This document shows positions 17,207 through 26,798 of a stretch of DNA of 64,000 bases, piece by piece. A program made the position numbers and the translations under genes. Where the stretch lies: assembly GCF_002355415.1 (NCBI RefSeq), contig NZ_AP014936.1, positions 3,633,501 through 3,697,500 on the forward strand, written 5' to 3'. The notes under the pieces are model-generated. The model saw nothing but the letters and a program-made list of their open reading frames with translations, had not been told where the DNA came from and made no database searches. The stretch's first letter is position 1, and each line of letters starts with the position of its first letter. The DNA is from Sulfurifustis variabilis. Its GTDB lineage: Bacteria > Pseudomonadota > Gammaproteobacteria > Acidiferrobacterales > Sulfurifustaceae.

Positions 17207-18184
17207 ATGCCCGCCGTGATCGCAGTCACACCCGGCGAGCCTGCCGGCATCGGGCCGGACGTCTGCGTCGGCCTGGCCGCCCGCGAGACGGACGCCTGCC
17301 TTGTCTACGTCGGCGACCCGGCGGTAATCGCCGCCCGCGCGCAGCTCCTCGGACGTTCGTTCGCATACTCCCCGTGGCGCGGACGGGCGCTGGCGACGCC
17401 CGGCCACTACGTGCTTCCCGTGTCGGCGGCACATCCGGTCGCCGCCGGTCGACTGGACCCCGGCAACGCGGCATACGTGGTCGCGACGCTCGAGCAGGCG
17501 ATCGACGGCTGCCTCGCCCGCGAGTTCGACGCCCTCGTGACGGGACCGGTGCACAAGGGGGCCATTAACGACGCGGGAATCGCGTTCACGGGACACACCG
17601 AGCTCCTGGGCGACCGCTGTGGGGCGGAGCCCGTGATGATGCTCGCGTGCCCGGGCCTGCGCGTGGCGCTCGCCACCACGCATCTCCCGCTCCGAGAGGT
17701 GAGCCGGCACATCACGCGCGAGCGGCTCGAGCGTGTGATCCGCGTGCTCCACCGTGACCTCGTCCGCCGCTTCGGCCTTGCCGACCCCGTGATCGCCGTC
17801 TGCGGTCTCAATCCCCACGCGGGGGAGTCCGGGCACCTGGGTAGCGAGGAGACGGAGGTGATCGGACCTGCGCTCGACCGGCTGCGCGCGCAGGGCCTGA
17901 GGTTGCGGGGGCCGCTTCCCGCCGACACCGCGTTCATCCCGCAGCAGCTCGAAGGTGTCGACGCCGTGCTCGCGATGTACCACGACCAGGGTCTGCCGGT
18001 CCTCAAACACCACGATTTCGCGCATGCGGTCAATATCACCCTCGGACTTCCCTTTCCCCGCACGTCGGTCGACCACGGTACCGCGCTCGAGCTCGCCGGG
18101 ACGGGTCGTGCCGATCCTTCCAGCCTGTATGCGGCGGTGCAAGCAGCGCTGAAGATGGTCAGGGCTGCACATGAACGCGGATAA
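17207..18184 (+). CDS. pdxA: 4-hydroxythreonine-4-phosphate dehydrogenase
   Basis: A 325-residue PdxA, NAD-dependent enzyme of the DXP-dependent pyridoxal phosphate pathway. The N-terminus reads VIAVTPGEPAGIGPD. The metal-ligand histidines appear in FTGHTELL, TTHLPLREV and MYHDQGLPVLK. Length is normal. The gene sits between surA and rsmA in the conserved cluster. No unusual features. Confidence 0.95.
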   Translation: MPAVIAVTPGEPAGIGPDVCVGLAARETDACLVYVGDPAVIAARAQLLGRSFAYSPWRGRALATPGHYVLPVSAAHPVAAGRLDPGNAAYVVATLEQAIDGCLAREFDALVTGPVHKGAINDAGIAFTGHTELLGDRCGAEPVMMLACPGLRVALATTHLPLREVSRHITRERLERVIRVLHRDLVRRFGLADPVIAVCGLNPHAGESGHLGSEETEVIGPALDRLRAQGLRLRGPLPADTAFIPQQLEGVDAVLAMYHDQGLPVLKHHDFAHAVNITLGLPFPRTSVDHGTALELAGTGRADPSSLYAAVQAALKMVRAAHERG

Positions 18185-18262
18185 ACGCCGGGGGACGGCG
18201 GCGCGGTCGCGCTTCTCGTCCCCGAAAGGCGTTCGTCGGCGTTGATCGGCGCTTCGGCTCGC

Positions 18263-19057
18263 ATGGCCTTCAGGCCGCGCAAGCGCTTCGGGCAGCACTT
18301 CCTGCGCGACCGAAACGTCATCGAACGCATTCTCGCCGCCTTCGACCCGCGCCCCGGCGACTCCGTCGTCGAGATCGGGCCGGGCCAGGGTGCCCTGACG
18401 CTGCCGCTTCTCGATCGCCTCGGCCGCCTCCATGTGATCGAGCTCGACCGCGACCTCGCGGCCGAGATCCCGCACCTGTGTGCAGGGCGCGGGGAGGTCG
18501 AGGTGCACCCGGCCGACGCGCTGCGGTTCGATTTCGCGGGGCTCGCCGCCGGCCGGCGCCTGCGGATCATCGGCAACCTGCCGTACAACATCTCGACACC
18601 GCTGCTCTTTCACCTTCTCGAACAGGCCGACGCGATCGAGGACATGCTCTTCATGGTGCAAAAGGAGGTGGGCGAACGGCTTGCCGCCCCGCCCGGAGGC
18701 AGGGACTACGGGCGCCTCAGCGTGATGATCCAGTGGCGCTTCGAGGTGGAGCGTCTCTTCGACGTCGGCCCCGGCTCCTTCTCGCCGCCGCCGCGGGTCG
18801 ATTCCACGGTCGTGCGGTTGCGCCCGCGTGCCGCGGATGATTGCCTCGTGCGCGATGCGCAACGACTGAGCCGACTGGTACAGGCCGCCTTCGCCCAGCG
18901 GCGCAAGACGCTGCGCAATTCCCTGCGAGGGCTGGCGAGCGTCGAGCAGATGGCCCGGGCGGGCATCGACCCGGACCGCCGGGCCGAGACGCTCAGTCCG
19001 CGGGAGTTCGTGCGCCTGAGCGACGAGGTCATCGCCCCCGCGGGCACAGGCGTTTAG
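18263..19057 (+). CDS. rsmA: 16S rRNA dimethyladenosine transferase
   Basis: A 264-residue KsgA/RsmA enzyme that dimethylates A1518 and A1519 of 16S rRNA. The start region RKRFGQHFLRD, the SAM motif VVEIGPGQGALT and the catalytic NLPYNIS motif are all intact. The ATG at 18263 gives the usual short N-terminus; an in-frame TTG at 18242 is less likely. Unlike many gammaproteobacteria, apaG and apaH do not follow; a small exported protein gene comes next. Confidence 0.95.
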   Translation: MAFRPRKRFGQHFLRDRNVIERILAAFDPRPGDSVVEIGPGQGALTLPLLDRLGRLHVIELDRDLAAEIPHLCAGRGEVEVHPADALRFDFAGLAAGRRLRIIGNLPYNISTPLLFHLLEQADAIEDMLFMVQKEVGERLAAPPGGRDYGRLSVMIQWRFEVERLFDVGPGSFSPPPRVDSTVVRLRPRAADDCLVRDAQRLSRLVQAAFAQRRKTLRNSLRGLASVEQMARAGIDPDRRAETLSPREFVRLSDEVIAPAGTGV

Positions 19058-19092
19058 ACAGACCGGGACCCACCATCACGAGGGAGATCGCC

Positions 19093-19401
19093 ATGATGAG
19101 ACGTCTGATCCTTTCCGCCTGCTTGCTCCTGAGCCCCGCGGCCTTCGCCACGTCCTGGGACAGCGCGGCGTTTCGCACCGACTCGGGGCTCCTCGTCCAG
19201 CGCGGAATGAGGATGACCGAGGTTCTGCGCGACGCGGGCAAGCCGCTCGAACGGCGCGTGCTGTCCCGCGGCGTGAACGCCGGCCCGGCGGCGGCCGGCG
19301 AGACGAAGGAGGTATGGACGTATCGGGGCGCCGACGGCTTTTACGACATCACGTTCGTGGGGGACCGCGTGACCGGGATTGTCGTCAGCCCCGACCGCTG
19401 A
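19093..19401 (+). CDS. Small periplasmic DUF2845-like protein
   Basis: A 102-residue protein with a signal peptide (MMRRLILSACLLLSPAAFA) and a compact beta-rich mature domain. The pattern LLVQRGMRMTEVLRDAGKP, then KEVWTYRG and ITFVGDRVTGI, resembles DUF2845 proteins; the family's usual Cys pair is absent. Function unknown. A GGGAG ribosome site precedes the tandem ATGs at 19093/19096. Its 3' end overlaps the convergent plsC gene by 17 bp. Confidence 0.75.
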   Translation: MMRRLILSACLLLSPAAFATSWDSAAFRTDSGLLVQRGMRMTEVLRDAGKPLERRVLSRGVNAGPAAAGETKEVWTYRGADGFYDITFVGDRVTGIVVSPDR

Positions 19402-20134
19402 CCCGACGAGGCGCATCGGCCGCGCCGACACGCTCGAGCGAGGACATCGCGCCCTCGACCCACTCCTGCGCGAGCTTCTGGATTTGGTCGGGAGTCCGTC
19501 CGCGGCTCTCTATGACCGGTCCGATCACCACCTCGATCGTTCCGGGCCGCTTCAGAAAGCCGCGGCGCGGCCAGTAGAGCCCGGCGTTGTGGGCGACGGG
19601 TACCACCGGATATCCGGTCTCCGCCGCGAGCATCGCGCCGCCGATGCCCCAGCGCCGGCGCGTGCCGGGGGGCACGCGCGTGCCCTCGGGAAACACCGTC
19701 ACCCAGATCCCGGCGTCGAGCCGCTCGCGCCCCTGGCTCACGACCTGCTCCACGGCCTTGCGGCCGGCGCCGCGGTCGATGGCGATGGGTTTCAGGAGCG
19801 CCAGCGCCCAGCCGAAGAGCGGCACCCACATCAGCTCGCGCTTGAGCACCCAAGTCTGCGCCGGAAAGATCGACTGGAAGGCGAGCGTCTCCCAGGTCGA
19901 CTGGTGCTTGGCGAGAACGATCGCGGCGCCCCCAGGCAAGTGCTCCCGCCCGCTGACCCGGTAGTCGAGCCCGCACAGCGTGCGCAGCAACCAGATGTGG
20001 AAGCGCGCCCACCGGGAAATGAAGCGGTACCGCCGCGCGTAAGGGAACGGAAACGTCAGTAGTGCGAGCGGTGCGTAAACGAGCACCGATACCCACATGA
20101 CGAGGTTGAACAGGGCCGAGCGGAGGTACTGCAT
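19385..20134 (-). CDS. plsC: 1-acyl-sn-glycerol-3-phosphate acyltransferase
   Basis: A 249-residue inner-membrane-associated acyltransferase producing phosphatidic acid. An N-terminal hydrophobic segment (about residues 8-30) precedes motif I, AKHQSTWET, where Glu stands in place of the common Asp of HX4D, as in a known subgroup; motif III is VFPEGTR, and the IVVP-like motif IV is YPVVPVAHNAG. The start ATG shares one base with the gmhB stop codon (TGATG), so translation is coupled. Convergent overlap with the DUF2845-like gene. Confidence 0.9.
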   Translation of the reverse strand: MQYLRSALFNLVMWVSVLVYAPLALLTFPFPYARRYRFISRWARFHIWLLRTLCGLDYRVSGREHLPGGAAIVLAKHQSTWETLAFQSIFPAQTWVLKRELMWVPLFGWALALLKPIAIDRGAGRKAVEQVVSQGRERLDAGIWVTVFPEGTRVPPGTRRRWGIGGAMLAAETGYPVVPVAHNAGLYWPRRGFLKRPGTIEVVIGPVIESRGRTPDQIQKLAQEWVEGAMSSLERVGAADAPRRVSGRG

Positions 20135-20682
20135 CAGGCGGGAAGGCTGCCGGTCAGGAGCGCGTCGGCGAACCCGGCGAGGTCGTCGTACACCGGCACG
20201 CCCGCGAGCTCCTTGCTGCGGGCGAGCGTCTTGCGACCCTTGCCGGTCTTGACGAGTACGGGCCGCGCCTGCGCCGCGCGGGCGGCGATGATGTCGCGCT
20301 CGGTATCGCCGATCGCGTATACGCCGGTGAGGCTGGTGCCGAGCCGATCGGCAATCTCCTCGAACAGCCCGGGCAGGGGCTTGCGGCACCGGCAACCGTC
20401 GTCGGGGCCGTGCGGGCAGAAGAAAACGGCTTCGAGCTCGCCCCCCTTCGCCCGCACGGCCTCTACCATCTTGAGCTGGATCTTGACCAGCGTGTCGATG
20501 TCGAAGAGTCCGCGCGCCACGCCCGACTGGTTGCTCGCGACGATCAGCCGGTAACCCTCGCGATAGAGCCGCGAGATCGCCTCCAGGCTGCCCGGTATGG
20601 GCACCCACTCCTCGGGCGATTTGACGTACGCGTCGGAGTCGTAATTGATCACTCCATCGCGGTCCAGAATGACGAGTTTCAT
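20134..20682 (-). CDS. gmhB: D-glycero-beta-D-manno-heptose 1,7-bisphosphate 7-phosphatase
   Basis: A 182-residue HAD-superfamily phosphatase for ADP-heptose synthesis, needed for the LPS inner core. The nucleophile motif is ILDRDGVINYDS, motif II is ASNQSG, and the zinc-binding loop is CPHGPDDGCRCRKP with Cys, His and two more Cys. GDTERDI is the last motif. It is translationally coupled to plsC. In many relatives gmhB lies beside glyS as here. Confidence 0.94.
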   Translation of the reverse strand: MKLVILDRDGVINYDSDAYVKSPEEWVPIPGSLEAISRLYREGYRLIVASNQSGVARGLFDIDTLVKIQLKMVEAVRAKGGELEAVFFCPHGPDDGCRCRKPLPGLFEEIADRLGTSLTGVYAIGDTERDIIAARAAQARPVLVKTGKGRKTLARSKELAGVPVYDDLAGFADALLTGSLPA

Positions 20683-20760
20683 GCGATGTGCCGGGCTGTG
20701 GGATACGTGGGAGGGGACAAAGGCAACACGACGCTCATGGTCGCCCTGCGGCGGACTTCC

Positions 20761-21090
20761 TTATTCGCGAAACTCCGAGACGCGGATCCGGCCGTTGACC
20801 ATGCGGCCGGTGCGCGACTCGAGCTTCGCCATCTTGTCCCAGAACGCCTGCTTCAGGTCGAAACCCGCGGCGATCGCCGTACCGAGGAGCAGGATGTAGA
20901 GATCCGCGACCTCCTCGGCGAGGTTCTCCGTGCCCTTGCCCTTGGTCACGCACTCGGCGATTTCGCCGAGCTCCTCGGCCATCAGCGCCAGGCGGTAGGT
21001 CATCTCCTCGCCGCCACGTCCCTTGAAGTCGTGCTTCTCGTGGAAGGCGCGGACGGCGGCGAGCATCGAGTCGTACGAGTCGCGGTTCAT
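20761..21090 (-). CDS. MazG-like nucleotide pyrophosphohydrolase
   Basis: A 109-residue all-alpha NTP pyrophosphohydrolase. The metal-binding signature is EELGEIAE (about residues 39-46) and EEVADLY (about residues 59-65). Such proteins hydrolyse (d)NTPs to monophosphates, cleaning the nucleotide pool; the exact substrate is unknown. It is three bases downstream of glyS on the same strand, so co-transcribed with it. Length is that of single-domain MazG-like proteins, not of the two-domain MazG. Confidence 0.85.
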   Translation of the reverse strand: MNRDSYDSMLAAVRAFHEKHDFKGRGGEEMTYRLALMAEELGEIAECVTKGKGTENLAEEVADLYILLLGTAIAAGFDLKQAFWDKMAKLESRTGRMVNGRIRVSEFRE

Positions 21091-21093
21091 GGA

Positions 21094-23316
21094 TCAGCTC
21101 TGCAGGCGTGAGATATCGGCTGCGCCGAGGAAGAGGCGGCTCAAGCTCTCGAGCAGCGCGAGACGGTTGCGCTTGAGCGCCTCGTCCTCGGCCATCACCA
21201 TCACTTCGTCGAAGAAGAGGTCGACCGGCCCGCGCAGCGCCGCCAGCCGCTTGAGTGCCGCGGCATATTCGCCGGCGGCGTACAGCGGCTCCACCTCGGC
21301 CCGCCGCGCGCTCACCTCGTGGGCGAGCGTGCGCTCGGCCTCCTCGCACAGCAAAGCGGGATCCACGGTGATGGCGGGCGCGCCGCCCGCCTGGCGGAGT
21401 ATGTTGCGGATACGTTTGTTCGCGGCCGCCAGCGCCTCGGCCTCCGGCAGGCGCCGGAACGTCTGCAGGGCCTCCAGGCGTTTGACCGCCAGATCGAGCC
21501 GGCCCGGCCGCAGGCTGAGGACCGCCTCGATCTCGTCCGGCCTGAATTCGCGCTCGCGCAGGTAGGGCCGCACGCGGTCGAGCACGAAATCGTAGACCTC
21601 GTCGGCCACCTTCTCCGACAGCAGACCGGCGGGAAATGCGTCCCGCGCCGTCGCGATCAGGTCCGGCAGCTCGAGGGGCAGCGCGCGTTCGATCAGGATA
21701 CGGGCGACGCCGAGGGCGTGACGCCGCAGCGCGTAGGGGTCCTTGTCTCCCGTCGGAACGTGCCCGATGCCGTAGATGCCGACGATCGACTCGAGCCTGT
21801 CGGCCAGCGCGACGGAGAGCGATACGGGCCCGAGCGGCAAGGAGTCACCGGCGTGTCGCGGCCGGTAATGCGCCTCGATCGCACGTGCGACCTCGCGCGC
21901 CTCCCCGTCGTGTGCGGCGTAGTACGCGCCCATCTCGCCTTGCAGCTCCGGAAACTCACCGACCATGTCGCTGACGAGATCGGCCTTGCACAGGAGCGCC
22001 GCCCGATCCGCATGCTCGACGTGCTCGCTCGAAAGATGCATCCGCTCGGCGAAAGCGACGGCGATGCGCCGCAGGCGCTCGACGCGGTCGAGCTGGCTGC
22101 CGAGCTTGTGTAGGTAGACGACGGATTTGAGTCGCGGCACGCGCGCCTCGAGGCTCGTCTTCTTGTCGGTCTCGAAGAAGAAGCGCGCGTCCGCGAGGCG
22201 GGCGCGCAGCACGCGTTCGTTGCCGTGCACGATCTGCTTCGGTTTGCGCGTCACGATGTTGCTTACGACCAGATAGGTAGGCAGAAGCTTTGCCTCGGGA
22301 CTTACGAGTGCGAGGTACTTCTGATTCTTCTGCATCGTGAGACTGATCACTTGCGGCGGAACCGCGAGGAATGCGGGATCGAAATCGCCGGCATAAACCG
22401 CCGGCCACTCGACGATGGCCGTCACCTCGTCCAGTAGCTCTTCGTTACTCCCGAGGATCCATTGCGCGATCCGGATTCGGCGCATCATCTCGCTATCATC
22501 GGACGTCCCGTCGCCGGTCCAGTCGCGCGGCAAGAAGGCATGCGCCTTGCGCCGCTTCGCCTCGGCCTGCGCAGCACGCCGGATCGCCTCGCGCCGCTCT
22601 TCGAAGTCTGCGATCACGCTCGCGCGACGCAGCGTGTCCTCGTACTTTTCGGCGCTCGGGATCGCCGTCGGCCCGCGGCTCAGGAAGCGGTGCCCGAGTG
22701 TCCGGTTGCCGCTCCTGACGCCGAGCACGGCGCCGGAGATCACCTTCGCGCCATGCAGCAGGACGAGCCCGTGCACCGGACGCACGAACTGCGCCTCGCC
22801 CGCACCCCAGCGCATGAGCTTCGCGACAGGAAGCTTCTTGAGACTCGATTCGACGGCCGCGGCGAGATGCGTCCCGAGGGGCTCGCCCTTCTGCTTGCTC
22901 CGATAAACGAAGTACTCGCCCTTCTCGCCCGCCTGACGCTCGAGCATCGCGGGCTCGACGCCGCAGGAGCGCGCGAAGCCGAGCAGGGCGGGCGTGGGCT
23001 TCCCGGCCGCGTCGAGCCCCGCCGCCACGGCCGGGCCGCGCCGCTCGAGGACGCGATCGGGCTGGCGCGGGAGCACGCCCGTGATGCGCACCGCGAGCCG
23101 GCGCGGCGTCGCAAAGGCCTGCGCGCGGCTCTCGGGCGTGAGGAGGGCGAGCGCGCCGAGCGCCTCGTGCAGGGCGTCGCGAAAGGCTTCCGACAGCCGC
23201 CGGAGCGACTTGGGCGGCAGCTCCTCGGTCAGAAGCTCGACGAGCAGGCTCGCCGGCCGCGCCACCGGGGCAGCCGTGCGACGCGCCTTTTTCGTGCGCG
23301 GACGTTTGGCCGCCAT
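21094..23316 (-). CDS. glyS: Glycyl-tRNA synthetase beta subunit
   Basis: A 740-residue beta chain of the alpha2beta2 bacterial GlyRS. The N-terminus after a Lys/Arg-rich extension reads LLVELLTEELPPKSL, characteristic of GlyS. Typical segments follow (YFVYRSKQKGEPL, FVRPVHGLVLLHG, GIYGIGHVPTGDKDPYALRRHALG) and the C-terminal anticodon-binding helical domain. ATG at 23316 lies two bases after the glyQ stop. A longer in-frame extension upstream overlaps glyQ and is rejected. The basic 20-residue N-terminal extension is unusual and may aid tRNA binding. Confidence 0.96.
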   Translation of the reverse strand: MAAKRPRTKKARRTAAPVARPASLLVELLTEELPPKSLRRLSEAFRDALHEALGALALLTPESRAQAFATPRRLAVRITGVLPRQPDRVLERRGPAVAAGLDAAGKPTPALLGFARSCGVEPAMLERQAGEKGEYFVYRSKQKGEPLGTHLAAAVESSLKKLPVAKLMRWGAGEAQFVRPVHGLVLLHGAKVISGAVLGVRSGNRTLGHRFLSRGPTAIPSAEKYEDTLRRASVIADFEERREAIRRAAQAEAKRRKAHAFLPRDWTGDGTSDDSEMMRRIRIAQWILGSNEELLDEVTAIVEWPAVYAGDFDPAFLAVPPQVISLTMQKNQKYLALVSPEAKLLPTYLVVSNIVTRKPKQIVHGNERVLRARLADARFFFETDKKTSLEARVPRLKSVVYLHKLGSQLDRVERLRRIAVAFAERMHLSSEHVEHADRAALLCKADLVSDMVGEFPELQGEMGAYYAAHDGEAREVARAIEAHYRPRHAGDSLPLGPVSLSVALADRLESIVGIYGIGHVPTGDKDPYALRRHALGVARILIERALPLELPDLIATARDAFPAGLLSEKVADEVYDFVLDRVRPYLREREFRPDEIEAVLSLRPGRLDLAVKRLEALQTFRRLPEAEALAAANKRIRNILRQAGGAPAITVDPALLCEEAERTLAHEVSARRAEVEPLYAAGEYAAALKRLAALRGPVDLFFDEVMVMAEDEALKRNRLALLESLSRLFLGAADISRLQS

Positions 23317-23318
23317 CC

Positions 23319-24194
<876 letters not shown>

Positions 24195-24283
24195 GAATAT
24201 GGGATCGGCCTGGCGCCTGTTGTTCTGTTACGCGTCGCGGAGCCCGGGATTATAGCCGCACGGCCCGGAAGACGCGCAGCCGT

Positions 24284-25135
24284 TCAGATCGTGTCCGGTG
24301 GCATCCGTTCGGCGGGTTCAGCCGAGCGCACGCCGGCGGGCTCGTCCTCGACGGGCGGCGCCAGCTCCCGGGATACGATATCCGCGGCCTCGCCCGGATA
24401 ACGGAGCAGGCGCCCGTAGATCTTGCGGGCGCGCTTCTCGAACTGGGGCGTGCGGGTTGCCGGGTTGTGCCGCGCCGGACTCGGCAGGCTGGCCGCAAGC
24501 TCGACGGCCTGGTCAAGCGACAGCGTCGAGACGTCCCTTCCCCAGTAGGCCCGTGCCGCTGCCTGAACGCCGTACACGCCCGGTCCGAATTCCGCGACGT
24601 TGAGATACAGCTCGAGGATGCGTCGCTTCGTGAGGTGTTGCTCCATCCCCCAGGTAAGGATCAGCTCGTGCCACTTCCGGAGCGGGTTGCGGGCCGACGA
24701 GAGAAACACGTTCTTGACCGTCTGTTGCGAGATGGTGCTCGCGCCGAAGGCGAACCGCCCCTCGTTGAGGTTGTAGTTCATCGCCTCCTTGAAGGCGACG
24801 AGGTCGAAACCGCTGTGCTGGTAGAAGCGCGCGTCCTCCGCGAGAATCACCGCGCGGACGACGTGACGCGGGATGCGCGCGAGGGGCACGGCCTGCCACT
24901 GGAGGCGCGGCATGCTGCGGTCCCCGGCCCGCCGCTCCTCGTACTCGCGGATGAAGTTGGATTTCGGCACGGGGCCGGCAGCGACGGTCTTCCAGTCGGG
25001 CCAGATGAGCGCGAGGTAGAAAAGATCGGCGGCCAGGAGGATCAGGGCGAGGCGCACGGTCCATCGGAGCACGGACCCGGTGCGGTTCAGTGCGTCGAGA
25101 AACCTCCATCTTCGGCGTGGTCGTCGACTGGGCAT
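24284..25135 (-). CDS. mtgA: Monofunctional biosynthetic peptidoglycan transglycosylase
   Basis: A 283-residue GT51 enzyme polymerising lipid II. An N-terminal transmembrane helix (about residues 25-48) anchors it in the inner membrane with the catalytic domain outside. GT51 motifs are EDARFYQHSGFD (catalytic Glu), FGASTISQQTVKN, KRRILELYLNVAEFG and AASLPSP. The C-terminus carries an acidic, proline-rich extension of about 30 residues beyond the family core. It is 89 bp upstream of glyQ; co-transcription is possible. Confidence 0.94.
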   Translation of the reverse strand: MPSRRPRRRWRFLDALNRTGSVLRWTVRLALILLAADLFYLALIWPDWKTVAAGPVPKSNFIREYEERRAGDRSMPRLQWQAVPLARIPRHVVRAVILAEDARFYQHSGFDLVAFKEAMNYNLNEGRFAFGASTISQQTVKNVFLSSARNPLRKWHELILTWGMEQHLTKRRILELYLNVAEFGPGVYGVQAAARAYWGRDVSTLSLDQAVELAASLPSPARHNPATRTPQFEKRARKIYGRLLRYPGEAADIVSRELAPPVEDEPAGVRSAEPAERMPPDTI

Positions 25136-25509
25136 GGGATCGCCCGGGACCCCGGGCGGGCGCTATTCTAATCGAGACCCGCGCCCGCTCGCGCGGGACC
25201 TGGTCGGCCGAATCCCCGCGAATAGACAATCGCCTCCCTTTCCGTTATCGTCACCGGCGCGTCAGGGCACTCGCCCGAATCACCACACTAGGAAAAAACC
25301 GGCCTGGCGCCGGACCAAGAAGCCGGCGCACGCCGCCGGACGAACCGGCAGGCCGCCGGACGAGCGGTCCCAGCACCGCCCGAATCCGTCGGAACCATGC
25401 CGGACGAGGAGCCCGGTCACCGCACCGGCAGCAACAACAACGGGCCCGCGAGGGCCCGTTGTTGTTGCGACGCGATCCGCGTCGCGCGGGCACCCGTGAG
25501 GAACGCACA
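25136..25509. other. Intergenic stretch with hairpins and a short GC-rich repeat
   Basis: No convincing gene. Three copies of GCCGGACGA occur between about 25335 and 25410. On the minus strand CCGGC and GCCGG arms are followed by six T residues near 25290, a possible terminator for an antisense transcript. A very strong tandem hairpin occupies 25431-25485 (separate entry). Confidence 0.5.
25431..25485 (+). terminator. Tandem perfect hairpins upstream of the PP-loop gene
   Basis: A 17-bp perfect stem (GCAACAACAACGGGCCC, 25431-25447, with its complement at 25452-25468, loop GCGA) is followed by an 8-bp stem (GCGACGCG at 25467-25474 and CGCGTCGC at 25478-25485) that shares two bases with the first, so the two are mutually exclusive. 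The second ends 24 bases before the GTG start codon. It may be a terminator, an attenuator or a folding switch. Confidence 0.55.
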
Positions 25510-26571
25510 GTGAGCTCCGCCTCCCCCACACCTTCCACACGCAAGGCCGTCGCCCTGATCTCCGGGGGACTGGACTCCATGCTGGCCGCCCGCCTCGTTC
25601 TCGACCAGGGCATACATGTCGAGGGCATCAACTTCTATACCGGCTTCTGCGTCGAAGGCCACACGCATGCCATTCGGCGGGTGCACCTCGACAAGCCCAA
25701 GCGCAACAACGCCCTCTGGGTGGCGGAGCAGCTCGGCATCCGGCTGCACATCGTGGAGGTCATCGAGGAGTACAAGGAAATCGTGCTCCACCCGAAGCAC
25801 GGCTATGGCGCGCACCTCAATCCCTGCCTCGACTGCAAGGGGTTCATGGTCCGCAAGGCGCGGGAATGGATGGAAACCCACGGCTTCGACTTCATCGTGA
25901 CCGGGGAAGTCATCGGGCAGCGGCCGATGTCCCAGCGGCGCGACACGATGCCCGTGGTGGCGCGGGAGTCCGGGGCGTTCGACCGGCTGCTCCGGCCGTT
26001 GTGCGCCAAACTGCTGCCGCCGACGCTGCCCGAGCAGGAGGGCTGGGTCGACCGCGAGCGCCTGCTCGACATCAACGGCCGCTCCCGAAAGGTGCAGATG
26101 GCGCTCGCCGAGCAGTACGGCTACCGCGACTACGCCCAGCCGGCGGGAGGCTGCTGTTTCCTGACCAACGAGCAGTACAGCCGGAAGCTGTCCGATCTGT
26201 GGACGGCGCGCGGCGAGAAGCGTTACGAGCTCGAGGATATTCTCCTGCTGAAGATCGGCCGGCATCTCCGGCCACGCCCGCACTACAAGCTCATCGTGGC
26301 CCGCGACGAGGGGGAGAACAATTTCCTCCTCGGATTCCGCAAGCGGTACACCCACCTGCAGGCGACGAGCCATGCGGGTCCGCTCGTCCTCGTCGACGGC
26401 GCGCCGGACGAGTCGGACCTGGAGCTGGCCGCCCGACTCACCGCCCGTTTCGGCAAGGGGCGTGAGGCGGAGCGCGTGACGGTCGCGATCACGGACACCG
26501 AGGGACGGACGCAGGCGCGCGAGGTCGCCCCGCTGCCGCCCCAGGAGATTCCCGAGAGCTGGTATCTATGA
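25510..26571 (+). CDS. PP-loop ATPase, tRNA-thiolation-like protein
   Basis: A 353-residue protein with the PP-loop SGGLDS (residues 18-23) that adenylates a substrate, as in MnmA, ThiI and TtcA. HLNPCLDCKGFMVRKAREW supplies a CxxC, and QPAGGCCFLTNEQYSRKL another Cys pair, candidates for persulfide transfer or metal binding. It lacks the THUMP domain of ThiI and is not a standard MnmA. Proteins of this type are usually annotated as tRNA methyltransferase or thiouridylase, unproven. The GTG at 25510 has a GAGGAA ribosome site. Its stop overlaps the TusA start (ATGA), so TusA is the obvious sulfur donor. Confidence 0.8.
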   Translation: MSSASPTPSTRKAVALISGGLDSMLAARLVLDQGIHVEGINFYTGFCVEGHTHAIRRVHLDKPKRNNALWVAEQLGIRLHIVEVIEEYKEIVLHPKHGYGAHLNPCLDCKGFMVRKAREWMETHGFDFIVTGEVIGQRPMSQRRDTMPVVARESGAFDRLLRPLCAKLLPPTLPEQEGWVDRERLLDINGRSRKVQMALAEQYGYRDYAQPAGGCCFLTNEQYSRKLSDLWTARGEKRYELEDILLLKIGRHLRPRPHYKLIVARDEGENNFLLGFRKRYTHLQATSHAGPLVLVDGAPDESDLELAARLTARFGKGREAERVTVAITDTEGRTQAREVAPLPPQEIPESWYL

Positions 26572-26798
26572 GCCATCGCGTGCTGGACGTCCGCTACCTC
26601 CTCTGTCCGTTGCCGGTCATCCGCACTCAGGACACGGTCGCCGCCTGCATGCCGGGAGACACGCTCGAGGTTCGGGCGACCGATCCGGGCGCGCTGCACG
26701 ATATCCCGGCATGGTGTCGGGTGCATGGGCACAGCGTGATCTCCGCCGGGCGCGAAGGCGGCGAGGTGCGAGTCACCCTGCGCGTGGGAGACGCATGA
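26568..26798 (+). CDS. TusA family sulfurtransferase
   Basis: A 76-residue sulfur carrier. The family motif is present as LDVRYLLCPLPVIRTQ, with the active Cys13 of CPxP. TusA proteins accept persulfide sulfur and hand it to tRNA-thiolation or sulfur-oxidation enzymes. A second and third Cys (AACM and PAWCRV) are not family hallmarks. Overlaps of four bases on both sides link it to the PP-loop ATPase and to the cation-efflux gene, so this TusA probably serves the PP-loop protein rather than a Dsr/Hdr pathway. Confidence 0.9.
   Translation: MSHRVLDVRYLLCPLPVIRTQDTVAACMPGDTLEVRATDPGALHDIPAWCRVHGHSVISAGREGGEVRVTLRVGDA

Noticed and set aside
25080-25499. Pro/Arg-rich frame in the gap before the PP-loop gene
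   Set aside because: It overlaps the mtgA start on the other strand and crosses the strong hairpins; no ribosome site.
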